Below are positions 46,744 through 55,368 of a DNA stretch of 64,000 bases, one piece after another. Within the stretch, counting starts at the first letter, position 1. Each line of letters begins with the position of its first letter. The position numbers and the translations under genes were made by a program. Source of the stretch: Prevotella sp. (GTDB lineage Bacteria > Bacteroidota > Bacteroidia > Bacteroidales > Muribaculaceae); assembly GCA_023666665.1 (NCBI GenBank), contig JAMPBN010000001.1:8305-72304 (forward strand), in the 5' to 3' direction. The notes under the pieces were generated by a model. That model had not been told where the DNA came from. It made no database searches and was given only the letters and a program-made list of their open reading frames with translations.

Positions 46744-46775
46744 TTAGTAATTAGCAATTAGTAATTAGCAATTAC
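46741..46775 (+). repeat. Heptad array, five TAATTAG-type units
   Basis: TAATTAG, TAATTAG, CAATTAG, TAATTAG and CAATTAC run without interruption from the gldK stop codon to four bases before the gldL ATG, so the array is the whole intergenic gap. Confidence 0.9.
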
Positions 46776-46779
46776 AAAG

Positions 46780-47646
46780 ATGACTAAAATCAAAAAATAT
46801 AAAAACGCCGTTGAGCGTTTCCTGAGCGGAGAAAACGGTGCCCGCTTCTTCAACTTCGCCTACTCCATCGGTGCAGCAGTCGTAATCTGGGGTGCACTAT
46901 TCAAGCTCCTCCACCTGCCCGGCGGCAACCTGCTGCTCATGATTGGTATGGGCACTGAAGTATTGATGTTCATACTCTCGGCGTTTGACCGCCCCGCCAA
47001 GCAATATCACTGGGAGGAAGTCTTCCCGGTACTCGACACCCACGATGCCGAAGACCGCCCGGATCTTAGTAGCGGAGCAGTGGTGAGTGGCACAGTGGTG
47101 AGTGGTGGAGTGGTTAGTGTTGCTCCAGGCGTAGGGCAGCAGAGTGCTGCCGCGATTGCCGCCGACGCTCCGCTGAGTCTCAACGCCTCTGCACAGGAAG
47201 CCACCGAGCATTACGTGGCGCAGATTGCCGCACTGTCAGAGCAGATGGCAGAACTTCGCAAGTCGACCGAGGAGCTCAACAAGGTTACCTCCGTGTTGCT
47301 CGAAAGCTACCACGCCATCACCGAAAACTCCGACCGCATCACGGCATCCTCACAGGGCTACGTCGATGAGATGACCTCGCTCAACCGCAACGTTGCCGGC
47401 CTCAACACCATCTACGAAATCCAGCTCAAGAGCGTCAGCTCGCAACTCGATTCCATAGACCGCGTGAACAACGGCATCAAAGACATTCGCGACATGTATG
47501 AACGCTCGGCCGACACATCTCGCCAATACTGCGAGGAAACCGAACGCATGGCGCTCTACATGCAGCAACTCAACTCAATCTATGCCCAGATGATCCAGGC
47601 CATGACCCAAAACCTCCCGCATTCGGCTGCGCCGAAAGTTGGTTAA
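46780..47646 (+). CDS. gldL: GldL/PorL type IX motor protein
   Basis: A 288-residue inner-membrane protein that, with GldM, forms the proton-driven motor of type IX secretion. Two transmembrane helices lie near residues 24-44 and 50-70; the second carries Glu60 in GMGTEVLMF, matching the conserved motor glutamate. A long cytoplasmic coiled-coil part follows from about residue 140 (EQMAELRKSTEELNKV). Between them, residues about 100-115 form a Val/Ser/Gly linker encoded by AGTGGTG heptads (47079-47122), a repeat type otherwise seen in gene gaps. The TAA stop lies in the first unit of the next heptad array. Confidence 0.93.
   Translation: MTKIKKYKNAVERFLSGENGARFFNFAYSIGAAVVIWGALFKLLHLPGGNLLLMIGMGTEVLMFILSAFDRPAKQYHWEEVFPVLDTHDAEDRPDLSSGAVVSGTVVSGGVVSVAPGVGQQSAAAIAADAPLSLNASAQEATEHYVAQIAALSEQMAELRKSTEELNKVTSVLLESYHAITENSDRITASSQGYVDEMTSLNRNVAGLNTIYEIQLKSVSSQLDSIDRVNNGIKDIRDMYERSADTSRQYCEETERMALYMQQLNSIYAQMIQAMTQNLPHSAAPKVG
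47079..47122 (+). repeat. AGTGGTG heptads inside gldL
   Basis: Units AGTGGTG, AGTGGCA, AGTGGTG, AGTGGTG, AGTGGTT and AGTGTTG, with single extra bases at 47093 and 47108, encode the Val/Ser/Gly linker. They resemble the AGTGnnn array between porP and gldK. Confidence 0.75.
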
Positions 47647-47732
47647 GGGTTAAGGGTTAAAGGTTAAGATATTACCTCTTAATCGTCCACCACCTAACAC
47701 CTAACACCTAACGCCCATCACCTAACGCCCAA
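47641..47732 (+). repeat. Composite heptad element between gldL and gldM
   Basis: Four GGTTAAG-type units (47641-47668) include the gldL stop. They are followed by ATATTACCTC (47669-47678) and then six CACCTAA or CGCCCAT-type units (47691-47732), ending five bases before the gldM ATG. The order and core match the element at 35926-36093. Confidence 0.85.
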
Positions 47733-47737
47733 CCCCC

Positions 47738-49300
47738 ATGTCACAAAGTTCCGGAATGACCCCACGTCAGAAGATGATCAACCTGATGTATATCGTGTTG
47801 ACGGCAATGCTTGCATTGAACGTCAGCTCCGATGTGCTCGATGGTTTCACGCAAGTTGACGAGGGTCTGAACCGTTCAAATAAAAACGTTGCAGGCCGCA
47901 ACCAGGCTCTCTATGAGCGCCTTGAGCAGTTTGCTGAGCAAAACCCCGAAAAGGGCAAGCCCTGGCTGGAACGCGCCACTGAGGTGGTGGAGTTCACCGC
48001 CGCACTCAATCATCAGGTTGACTCGCTGAAAATGGCCGTGGTGCGCAAAGCCGACGGCAAAAACGGCGACCCGCAAGACATCAAGCACCGCGACGACCTC
48101 GAAGCCTCCTCGGCCGTGCTACTCAACCCCGCAACCCTCGAGGGTCAGCACTTGCGCCGCGACATTGACTCATATCGCTCGTTTATCTGCGAATTGATTC
48201 CCGACACCCTCAAGCAGCAAACCATTGCCGCAGCCTTGTCGACCGACAATCTTGACGCCAACGGCCGCCCCAAGCTCCAGAGCTGGGAAGAGGCCAATTT
48301 CGAGGCCAAGCCGGTAGTGGCCGCCGTCACCCTGCTCAGCAAGCTCGAAAACGACATACGCTATGCCGAGGGTGAGGCTCTGACGGCGCTGCTGAGCGCC
48401 GTAGATGCCGGTGACGTTCGCGTCAACGAACTCAACGCCTTCGTCATTCCGCGTTCGCGCTCGGTAATGCGCGGTAGCAAGTACTCGGCCAACATCGTAC
48501 TCGCCGCCGTCGACACCACCCAGCGCCCCGCCATCTTCATTGGCGGCAAGCAGCTCCCCGAGGGTTCCGACATATATGAATTTTCAACCGGTGCGACCGG
48601 CACGTTTGACTACTCCGGCTATCTCGAAGTGGCCCACGGCGACGGCACCACCACCCAACACCCATTCTCCTCCTCCTACACCGTGTTTGAACCCACGGCA
48701 ACCGTGTCGGCAACGATGATGAACGTGCTGTATGCCGGCATCGACAACCCCCTGAGCATCTCCGCCCCCGGCGTACACTCCAATCAACTGAACGCCACGA
48801 TGACCAACGGCACACTGACGCGCCAGGGCGACAAATGGATTGCACGCCCCTCAGCCGTCGGCAAAGAAGCGGAAATCACCGTAACCGCCAACATTGACGG
48901 CACAAACCAGGTGATGGGCAAAACCACATTCCGCACCCGCAAGCTCCCCGACCCTACTCCGTTTATAACGTATAAAGACGCGCAGGGCAACACCGACCGC
49001 TATCGCGGCGGCAAACCCCTGGCCAAAGCCACGCTGCTCTCCTCGCCGGGCATCGAAGCCGCCATTGACGACGAGCTGCTCAATATCCGCTTCAACGTGG
49101 TGAGCTTCCAAACGGTGTTTTTCGACCAGAGCGGCAACAATATCGTAGAAAACTCCAACGGAGCAAACTTCTCCGAGCGCCAAAAAGCGCAATTCCGTCA
49201 GCTCAAACGCGGCAAGCGTTTCATTATCACCAACGTTAAAGCCTCAGGCCCCGACGGCATAACCCGCACAATTTCGCCGCTCGATGTCCTTGTCAATTAG
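47738..49300 (+). CDS. gldM: GldM/PorM type IX motor protein
   Basis: A 520-residue inner-membrane protein with one N-terminal transmembrane helix (MINLMYIVLTAMLALNVSSDVLDGF, residues about 11-35) that packs in the GldL ring. A helical periplasmic domain (about 36-230) and three immunoglobulin-like periplasmic domains follow. It transmits motor rotation to the GldK/GldN ring. Its TAG stop falls in the first unit of the next heptad array. Length and order match the family. Confidence 0.94.
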   Translation: MSQSSGMTPRQKMINLMYIVLTAMLALNVSSDVLDGFTQVDEGLNRSNKNVAGRNQALYERLEQFAEQNPEKGKPWLERATEVVEFTAALNHQVDSLKMAVVRKADGKNGDPQDIKHRDDLEASSAVLLNPATLEGQHLRRDIDSYRSFICELIPDTLKQQTIAAALSTDNLDANGRPKLQSWEEANFEAKPVVAAVTLLSKLENDIRYAEGEALTALLSAVDAGDVRVNELNAFVIPRSRSVMRGSKYSANIVLAAVDTTQRPAIFIGGKQLPEGSDIYEFSTGATGTFDYSGYLEVAHGDGTTTQHPFSSSYTVFEPTATVSATMMNVLYAGIDNPLSISAPGVHSNQLNATMTNGTLTRQGDKWIARPSAVGKEAEITVTANIDGTNQVMGKTTFRTRKLPDPTPFITYKDAQGNTDRYRGGKPLAKATLLSSPGIEAAIDDELLNIRFNVVSFQTVFFDQSGNNIVENSNGANFSERQKAQFRQLKRGKRFIITNVKASGPDGITRTISPLDVLVN

Positions 49301-49321
49301 TAATTTGTAATTAGTAATTAT
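49294..49321 (+). repeat. Heptad array joining gldM stop to gldN start
   Basis: CAATTAG, TAATTTG, TAATTAG and TAATTAT span the gap. The first unit carries the gldM TAG stop and the last runs into the ATG of gldN at 49320. Confidence 0.85.
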
Positions 49322-50453
49322 GAGAAAATCAATCATATTTGCGCTTATGGCGCTTGTTGCAGCCGGGGCATTTGCTCAGGAGCAATCGTCTTCATCGTCG
49401 GTAGTTTCGCGAGGCCCGCGCACAAGCCCCGGTCAGGCTCAAACCGATGCCGCTCCGGGCGTAAGCACCCGCATGCAGCAAATGGGCAGCTCTGATGCCT
49501 CACGCCCCGAGTCGTCGCTGAAATATATGCGCGTAATCTACCGCGAACTTGATCTCCAAAAGCAGGATGCCAACGCGCCGCTCTACTTCCCCGAAGACCT
49601 CGTTGACGGCAACGAAAACCTCTTCCGCATAATGTTCCGACTGCTTGCCCAAAACAAGGTGCCGGCCTATGAATACCTCGATGGCCGCGAGGACTTCTCA
49701 GACAACAACCGCGTCAAGATGGCCGACATAATCAACCGCTTTGAGATTCTCGCAACCCCGGCCAAGGGCTTCTCGGAGAAAAATCCGGTTTACGACGTTG
49801 AGCCAGTAGACGTGCCCACCAACGAGGTACTTGCCTACTTCATAATAGAGCGCTGGGAGTTTGACAACCGCACCAACAAGATGCGCACCACGGTTGAGGC
49901 CATATGCCCCGTGATTGTTCGCGACGACTCTTCGTCTCTGTCGGGCAAGACCCCGATGTTTTGGATGAAGATGGCCGACCTCAAACCCTATCTCCAGCAG
50001 CAATACATCTTCACCACCGACGACAACAACCTCGCCACTCATACCTACGACGACTTCTTCACCCTCAATATGTATAAGGGCGACATATATAAGACGCGCA
50101 ATCTCCGCAACCGCACCCTCGCACAGATGGCTCAGGAAGATCCCGACACGCTCAAGGCGCTACAAGACAGCATTCAGAACCGCCTCGACCACTATGCCGA
50201 CAACCTTTGGGTGCCCTCACGCGAAGAAATTGCCGCCAAACGCGAGGCCGAAGCCGCCGTTGCCGACTCCATTGCCGGAGTGAAGCCCGAACCCGCCCGC
50301 TCTAAGCGCACACGTTCCGAACGAGCCTCCACCCGCTCAACAGAAAAGAAAGAGCGCCCCGCACGTGCCTCAAAAGGCCCAAAGAAGGAGAAATCAGCTC
50401 CCGCAAAGGCCTCAAGATCAGCGACCCGCTCGGTTCGCAACCGCCGCAAATAA
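49320..50453 (+). CDS. gldN: GldN/PorN type IX secretion protein with basic C-terminal tail
   Basis: A 377-residue periplasmic protein with a signal peptide (SIIFALMALVAAGAFAQ). The GldN domain spans about residues 60-300 (YMRVIYRELDLQKQDANAPLYFP; RWEFDNRTNKM; PMFWMKMADLKPYL). It forms the outer-membrane-associated ring with GldK. The last 55 residues are strongly basic (SKRTRSERAS, KKERPARASKGPKKEK, RSVRNRRK), a tail that may bind peptidoglycan or lipopolysaccharide (inference). It is the last gene of the operon, followed by a strong terminator. Confidence 0.92.
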   Translation: MRKSIIFALMALVAAGAFAQEQSSSSSVVSRGPRTSPGQAQTDAAPGVSTRMQQMGSSDASRPESSLKYMRVIYRELDLQKQDANAPLYFPEDLVDGNENLFRIMFRLLAQNKVPAYEYLDGREDFSDNNRVKMADIINRFEILATPAKGFSEKNPVYDVEPVDVPTNEVLAYFIIERWEFDNRTNKMRTTVEAICPVIVRDDSSSLSGKTPMFWMKMADLKPYLQQQYIFTTDDNNLATHTYDDFFTLNMYKGDIYKTRNLRNRTLAQMAQEDPDTLKALQDSIQNRLDHYADNLWVPSREEIAAKREAEAAVADSIAGVKPEPARSKRTRSERASTRSTEKKERPARASKGPKKEKSAPAKASRSATRSVRNRRK

Positions 50454-50478
50454 CTCACACTCCAACAGTATAAAAATG

Positions 50479-50510
50479 AAGGGTACGGCCATAAAGTCGT
50501 GCCCTTTTTT
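50479..50510 (+). terminator. Intrinsic terminator of the type IX operon
   Basis: GGGTACG (50481-50487) pairs with CGTGCCC (50498-50504) with one G-U pair. AA before and TTTTTT after complete the signal. Confidence 0.9.
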
Positions 50511-50644
50511 ATGTCAAAAGCAGCCAAAAATTACATAGAAGTTAAAAGGATGTTACAAAGTAATTACAGCGCCAACCATTGCGCAACTTCTCGTGTTATG
50601 CAATCAAACAAACGAAATAATAACACTAAACAACAGAAAAGACA

Positions 50645-50947
50645 ATGATTACCATCGACAACATCAACAACCTCTATAATAAGTACAACAACCTCGCAGC
50701 CAACGCTGACGTTTGCACCGAACGCAACCTCAACAACCTTATGATGCAGGCATTCGATAGCGATCACCTCGACTTTGACGGCGACCGCATCAGCTTCACC
50801 AAAGGTTCCGGCCCGCTGAAGTCAGTAGAGATTGAACGTATTGCCGGCTACGAAGACCTCGGTTCTCATATGGCAATCGTGATGCCCAACTCCATAATCT
50901 TCGTCAACAAAAAAGACGGAAATCTACAAGTCTTCCTCGCCGAATAA
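50645..50947 (+). CDS. Small protein of unknown function
   Basis: A 100-residue soluble protein without signal peptide or membrane segment. It is rich in Asn and Asp near the start (DNINNLYNKYNNLAANADV) and ends with short predicted strands (SIIFVNKKDGNLQVFLAE). I do not recognise the family. Coding is supported by the good start context, normal codon use and a terminator after the gene. It stands alone between the type IX operon and a minus-strand acetyltransferase. No clear TAnnTTTG promoter was found upstream. Confidence 0.7.
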   Translation: MITIDNINNLYNKYNNLAANADVCTERNLNNLMMQAFDSDHLDFDGDRISFTKGSGPLKSVEIERIAGYEDLGSHMAIVMPNSIIFVNKKDGNLQVFLAE

Positions 50948-51019
50948 TAAACCACCATCCTCTATCCTCCTCATTCACACCCCAACAAAGCAAACAGTTA
51001 AAACATCATAGTAGTAGAG

Positions 51020-51063
51020 AGACCTCGCCCGAGCGTGAGCTTAGGCGGGTCTAATATTTTTTT
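51020..51063 (+). terminator. Intrinsic terminator after the small unknown gene
   Basis: AGACC-T-CGCC (51020-51029) pairs with GGCGGGTCT (51044-51052) with one bulged T. An inner AGC/GCT stem is present, and AATATTTTTTT follows on the plus strand. Confidence 0.78.
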
Positions 51064-51075
51064 AGCGAAACCTTT

Positions 51076-52161
51076 TTAATCAAGCATCAGGGTCATACGC
51101 GGGCGGCGCGCCGGAAGACCGGTAATCTCCGCAATCGGCACTGACGAAAACAGCATTGCCGTAAGCACCTCAGGGGTCAAATCGAGATTCACTACCGCCT
51201 CGGCGGGCAGATCGTCGCTGATGGTCAATGTGCCGCCCGCAAGGATGTAATATCCGTTATTCTCAGGGAGCATCGAGTCCGTCACCTTAACAATCAACGT
51301 AGTGTCAGGATTGTTGCGGGCCACGGCGCGCAGAGCGTTCTCGGCGTTGACCACACGCGCCATTCCTCCGGGAATGAAATTCCCGCTCGTGATGTAGTCA
51401 GAGGGCTGACGCATCAGCGTTATCGGCGAGTCGGGAAACTGACGCTTGAGGGCCGACAGCGCGGCATTGGCGGCATCGGCATCCACGCTGAGAAGCTCGC
51501 GCACTCTCAGGGTAGAAGATGCCACCTCGGGTTCCGCCCAAAGCATTGCCAAGGGTTCGCCGCTGAAAGGGTTGCCTACGGCGGCAAAACCGTAGCCCGA
51601 CAGCCGGGCGTCATCCATAAGCGTCAGAAATTGTGCGCGAGAATGCTGCACGCAGCAGGGTCGCGCAGCCATAAGCCGCTGGAAGGCATCGTAGAGCCGG
51701 GGATTGTCGGCATACACCTCCTCATAGCTTCGCTCAAAGGGGAAAACGTGGGCGGCAGTATATCGCTCGGGGCGCGTGAAAAAAGTAGTGGAGAAGTCAA
51801 ACCGCGAATAATAACGCCGCAACGCCTCCGTGGCGGGTATAAGGGCAACAAACGTGTCGCCCCGCTCCGAGGCCTCGCGCAGAGCCTGCCCCATAAGCTG
51901 CGACATATAGCCCCGCGCACGAAAACGCTTCAACGTTCCGGCACCATAGATATAACCGAGTCCTACCGTGCTGCCCTGAAACGTCATTGCATACGACAAG
52001 AGCAAGAGCGACGAAACCGTTTGCTCCGAGTCTGCGTCGTATATCGTCAAGGCCTCATCGTCAACGTAGACGGCGTCGAAAAACATTCTTCGCCACCGTG
52101 GCGAGTCGTCCGGAAAGCACTCGGACCATATCTTCATTATGTCGCTTTTCTTGCTCATCAT
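51076..52161 (-). CDS. GNAT N-acetyltransferase with SCP2-like C-terminal domain
   Basis: I place the start at 52161 (MMSKKSDIMKIWSECFPDD), giving 361 residues; an upstream GTG-type extension lacks conserved sequence. Residues about 60-130 hold the acetyl-CoA-binding GNAT core (GLGYIYGAGTLKRFRARGYMSQLM, then FVALIPATEALRRYYSRFDF). The C-terminal third (AVNLDLTPEVLTAMLFSSVP near 335) resembles the SCP2-like domain of Eis-type acetyltransferases. The substrate is unknown; an amine on a small molecule or protein is expected. Confidence 0.82.
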   Translation of the reverse strand: MMSKKSDIMKIWSECFPDDSPRWRRMFFDAVYVDDEALTIYDADSEQTVSSLLLLSYAMTFQGSTVGLGYIYGAGTLKRFRARGYMSQLMGQALREASERGDTFVALIPATEALRRYYSRFDFSTTFFTRPERYTAAHVFPFERSYEEVYADNPRLYDAFQRLMAARPCCVQHSRAQFLTLMDDARLSGYGFAAVGNPFSGEPLAMLWAEPEVASSTLRVRELLSVDADAANAALSALKRQFPDSPITLMRQPSDYITSGNFIPGGMARVVNAENALRAVARNNPDTTLIVKVTDSMLPENNGYYILAGGTLTISDDLPAEAVVNLDLTPEVLTAMLFSSVPIAEITGLPARRPRMTLMLD

Positions 52162-52227
52162 ACCCAATAAACACCCCACCCCCTTGTAAAGTTTTACCCC
52201 GCACACCTATGGAGCAAACAAGAGTAT

Positions 52228-53472
52228 TTAAAAGTGGCTGATTGGAATAATGCTTATTTCCTTGCCTTTCCAAACGATATGATCTTCACACTCGTTTGTA
52301 ATAACCATAAGATTATTGCAATGTAGTTCTTCCGAGGCTTCTATCAGCGAGTCAAATTCGCGCCGGCAAGTTTTTTCAGAACTTAAATCGTAACACACTT
52401 GGATTAGCTGTTCCACCGAAGTACCTCGTCTTGTCACGAAATCAATTTCTTTATCATTGCGACTGTGGTAATAAAACAATGTGTTACCGGGGTCATATCC
52501 TCTGCGCATCAGTTCTACAAAGACCTGATTCTCCAAAAGTCTTCCAAGATTATCGCTAATATTAAAAGCTGTACTTTGAACGAATCCATTATCTACGACA
52601 TAGACCTTTTTCGGCGCTTTCTTCATAATTCTCAATTTATTATTAAATCTTGAGAGATAGAAGAACAGGTAGGGTTCGGCGAGGTAATCACAGAACTTTT
52701 TTGTCGTTGATACACTTGACAGCCCCAACTCATCCGTGAGATTATTGGAAGAAATCGGATTACAGAAATTTGCGAGAAGATATGTCGCAAGATTGTAAAG
52801 ATCTGTGGTATTTCTAACCTTATGTCGCTGCGCCACATCCTTTAACAGAATTGAGTCAAACAGTGTGGAAAGATAATTCCGCGTAATGTTTCGCGCTTTA
52901 ATTGTCTCAGGATAGCCGCCATTACGCATATAATCATCAGTCAAAACGGTTGCTTTGGAGTTCTGCTCCTCTTTTGGCATACGGATGTCTATATCGTTCC
53001 ATCTCATCGTCTCTTCAAGGCTGAAAGGAAGCATCTCAATCTTCAAAAAACGCCCCGTTAGAGCAGTTGCCATTTCACTGCTTAACAATTTTGCATTGCT
53101 TCCCGTAACTATCAGATTCTTTCCGCGACGATATAGCTTACCAACCCACAAATCCCAATTCGGCAGATTTTGAACCTCATCAAGAAGAATAAAATCATAG
53201 TTGGGATAAACGTCATCAAGAGCAGACATCACTAAATCTTCATCCCAATTCTCTAACAACCGAGCATCATCAAAATTTAAATATGCAAAATTTTTGTCAC
53301 GAAGCATCAAGAGCGCAAAGACTGATTTCCCGACGCGTCGCGGACCGGTTATCAACTTAATCAGCGGGGTAGCCAACATTTCGGCTATATCATATTTAGT
53401 TTGACGTTGACGGTACTGACGAGCCATCAACTCATCGCGCTCATTCTTTTGATTGAATATAATACTTTTCAT
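52228..53472 (-). CDS. AAA_14/DUF4143 family ATPase
   Basis: A 414-residue protein with a Walker A motif (TGPRRVGKSVF near residues 42-52), Walker B (FILLDEVQNL near 95) and a sensor (LIVTGSNAKLLSS near 117). The C-terminal DUF4143 domain spans about 220-380, containing a nuclease-like pattern (NDKEIDFVTRRG near 348). Such ATPases are numerous in Bacteroidales; proposed roles include mobile-element or toxin-type functions, none proven. It has its own -7 box and a large inverted repeat upstream, and a more AT-rich base composition than its neighbours, so recent transfer is possible. Confidence 0.85.
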   Translation of the reverse strand: MKSIIFNQKNERDELMARQYRQRQTKYDIAEMLATPLIKLITGPRRVGKSVFALLMLRDKNFAYLNFDDARLLENWDEDLVMSALDDVYPNYDFILLDEVQNLPNWDLWVGKLYRRGKNLIVTGSNAKLLSSEMATALTGRFLKIEMLPFSLEETMRWNDIDIRMPKEEQNSKATVLTDDYMRNGGYPETIKARNITRNYLSTLFDSILLKDVAQRHKVRNTTDLYNLATYLLANFCNPISSNNLTDELGLSSVSTTKKFCDYLAEPYLFFYLSRFNNKLRIMKKAPKKVYVVDNGFVQSTAFNISDNLGRLLENQVFVELMRRGYDPGNTLFYYHSRNDKEIDFVTRRGTSVEQLIQVCYDLSSEKTCRREFDSLIEASEELHCNNLMVITNECEDHIVWKGKEISIIPISHF

Positions 53473-53491
53473 TGCAGTTAATTTTTGACTA

Positions 53492-53499
53492 CAAATATA
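53492..53499 (-). promoter_or_regulatory. -7 element of the DUF4143 ATPase gene
   Basis: Read on the minus strand this is TATATTTG. The predicted leader is about 17 nt. No TTTG is found at the expected distance upstream; that position lies at the edge of the inverted repeat at 53521-53561. Confidence 0.55.
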
Positions 53500-53520
53500 G
53501 CAATTTTATTCAATAAATAC

Positions 53521-53561
53521 GCTGTATTGGATAAATTTCTTACTTTTTTATCCAATACAGC
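53521..53561. repeat. Perfect 15-bp inverted repeat upstream of the ATPase gene
   Basis: GCTGTATTGGATAAA (53521-53535) and its exact complement TTTATCCAATACAGC (53547-53561) flank an 11-base spacer. It starts 22 bases upstream of the -7 box and so covers or borders the -33 region, a position suited to an operator. Confidence 0.75.
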
Positions 53562-53597
53562 TTGTTTTGCTGCACAAAAAGATGAATTTAAATGAAG

Positions 53598-53619
53598 CCG
53601 GCGGACTTTAGCCCGCCGG
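53598..53619 (-). terminator. Hairpin after the pseudogene
   Basis: CCGGCGG (53598-53604) pairs with CCGCCGG (53613-53619), just beyond the pseudogene stop on the minus strand. The downstream T content is modest. Confidence 0.6.
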
Positions 53620-53629
53620 AAGAAGAGGA

Positions 53630-55319
53630 TTATCTTATCAGGATTTTGCGACCGTTGACTATGTAGATGCCGGGGCGCAACCCGCTGAGGTCTGTTGCAC
53701 CGCGCTTTACGCATACCCCTTGCAGAGTCCAAACGTCAAACGTCTGCTGAGTCGCCGCGTCATCGCCAACCTCCTCAATAGCATTATGAATGGGTTCTCC
53801 TGCGGTAGTGAACGTCACGGTCGAGCCATAAGTCGTAGCCTTGGCATCGCGCACGAAAGCACGCACCGTATACGTGGTGCCCGGCAGCAGATTCGTCAAC
53901 GTTGCCGTCATACGCACACCGTCGGCCAGCACTTTGCCGGTAGCCCGACTTCCGGTTGAATACTCAAAGCCCTGCTCGATGATGTCGTCAGAGCCGCCCA
54001 AAGCATAACCGCTCAACGTTGCCGACGTCTCGGTAACTGCGGTCGGCTCATAAGTATTGACCATCGGCTCAAAATACACGTAGGCATCAGCAATGCCAAA
54101 CGCAATCCAATCGCCATAATACATCGTGCCGTCGGCAGCCTCATAATACGGTCGATATTGATAATACGTATTGGCGCTCAAATTTGACAACCTCCCCGAC
54201 ATAACGCCGCCAACCACCGGACAGGCCACCTTAGTCGACGGCACCAACTCCGGCGCATCACACCCCCGCCACTCAAAACCGAACCCCTCGTCATTGTTGC
54301 TAACATTTACTTCTGCTGATATAACCGCTTTCGTATCTGATGAAGCTTTGGCGGCCATCGTCTTAAACTCAAGAGCAGGAGTTTCTATTATCCAAGAAAG
54401 TGAGTTGCGAAATGTTTTGGATCTGGATCTGTCAGAGTACCAAAATTGTTGGCATCTCATATCTGAACAAAACCGAATTGACATTCTTTCGGAATGAAGT
54501 TTCAATCGGACCGGAAATCACAATTTTTGTATCGTTTTCTACAACAATCGCTTCGTCATCAACCACCCATTCGCAAGAAAGAGTATCGCAGCTTATCTTA
54601 TAAGGCAAACCTAAAGACAACACTACTTTACCCGGTTCCGAAGCAACGACCTTGGGTTCAATATCGATTTTCGGCACGTCAACTTTCTTTGCGTCTCCAA
54701 GCCAACTGATACCATTTATCGTAACATACGGTGTAAGCTCATAAGCCGTATCTATCAACGGGCCAAACGTGATCAAGTCCTTATTTTTAGCAGATATTAC
54801 TTCGTGAATTTTAGCTAATTTATTATAACCTTGCCAATTCCAAATTCTTAATCGGTATCCATAATTTTCTACCTTTGAAGACACATTTGAAAAATCAGGA
54901 TTCAGCCCAATCGTTAATTCATTATTATTTCAGATATTTCTTCGTTAAAAGGGGCGGTTTGTTCCTGTTTGTTAGTATAAAATTCCATTCCTTAATTTCT
55001 TACCCTTATATACCATAGAATAGTACACATAGACCCCAATCATTTCACTTATAATAGGCGAAACGCTAAACGAGTATCTATTAAAATCTTTACACTTACA
55101 AAATATGTACTGATAATAATAATCATCTAAAGTACGCATATTTACACTAATAGAGTCCAACGTAGCAGACTTGGGCATATTCTCGACTACAAAAGAAACA
55201 TTTCCGTAAGCGGCCTCACAATCTGAAATTATGAGTTGTGAATTTTCATGATAAACATTTGCAGATGTAACGTCAACATTACCTTCTGTGGTAGAATACA
55301 CATTGTGAACTTCCCTTTT
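53630..55319 (-). pseudogene. Frameshifted, 5-prime-truncated surface protein with short type IX-like tail
   Basis: Three open pieces on the minus strand read as one former gene. 55319-54972 (YSTTEGNVDVTSANVYH...) stops at a TAA. The frame then appears to jump to one encoding EFYTNKQEQTAPFNEEISE and back to NELTIGLNPDFSN, which continues to 54432 (ending TILVL). Another jump through GTLTDPDPKHFATHFLG leads to the last piece, 54394-53630. That piece has fibronectin-type repeats (TAVTETSATLSGYALGG; LLPGTTYTVRAFVRD) and the tail VWTLQGVCV...GIYIVNGRKI. At least three or four frameshifts are needed. There is no signal peptide, and the 5-prime end runs into the rplQ downstream region, so it is a decayed remnant. 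Confidence 0.75.
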
Positions 55320-55368
55320 TTAATCATCGTATGGCCGCGATGCGGCCGGAGGAGGGGTGGATATAATT

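Noticed and set aside
45235..49321. Possible CRISPR array in the repeat-rich type IX gaps
   Set aside because: The units are seven bases with no unique spacers, and no cas genes are nearby.
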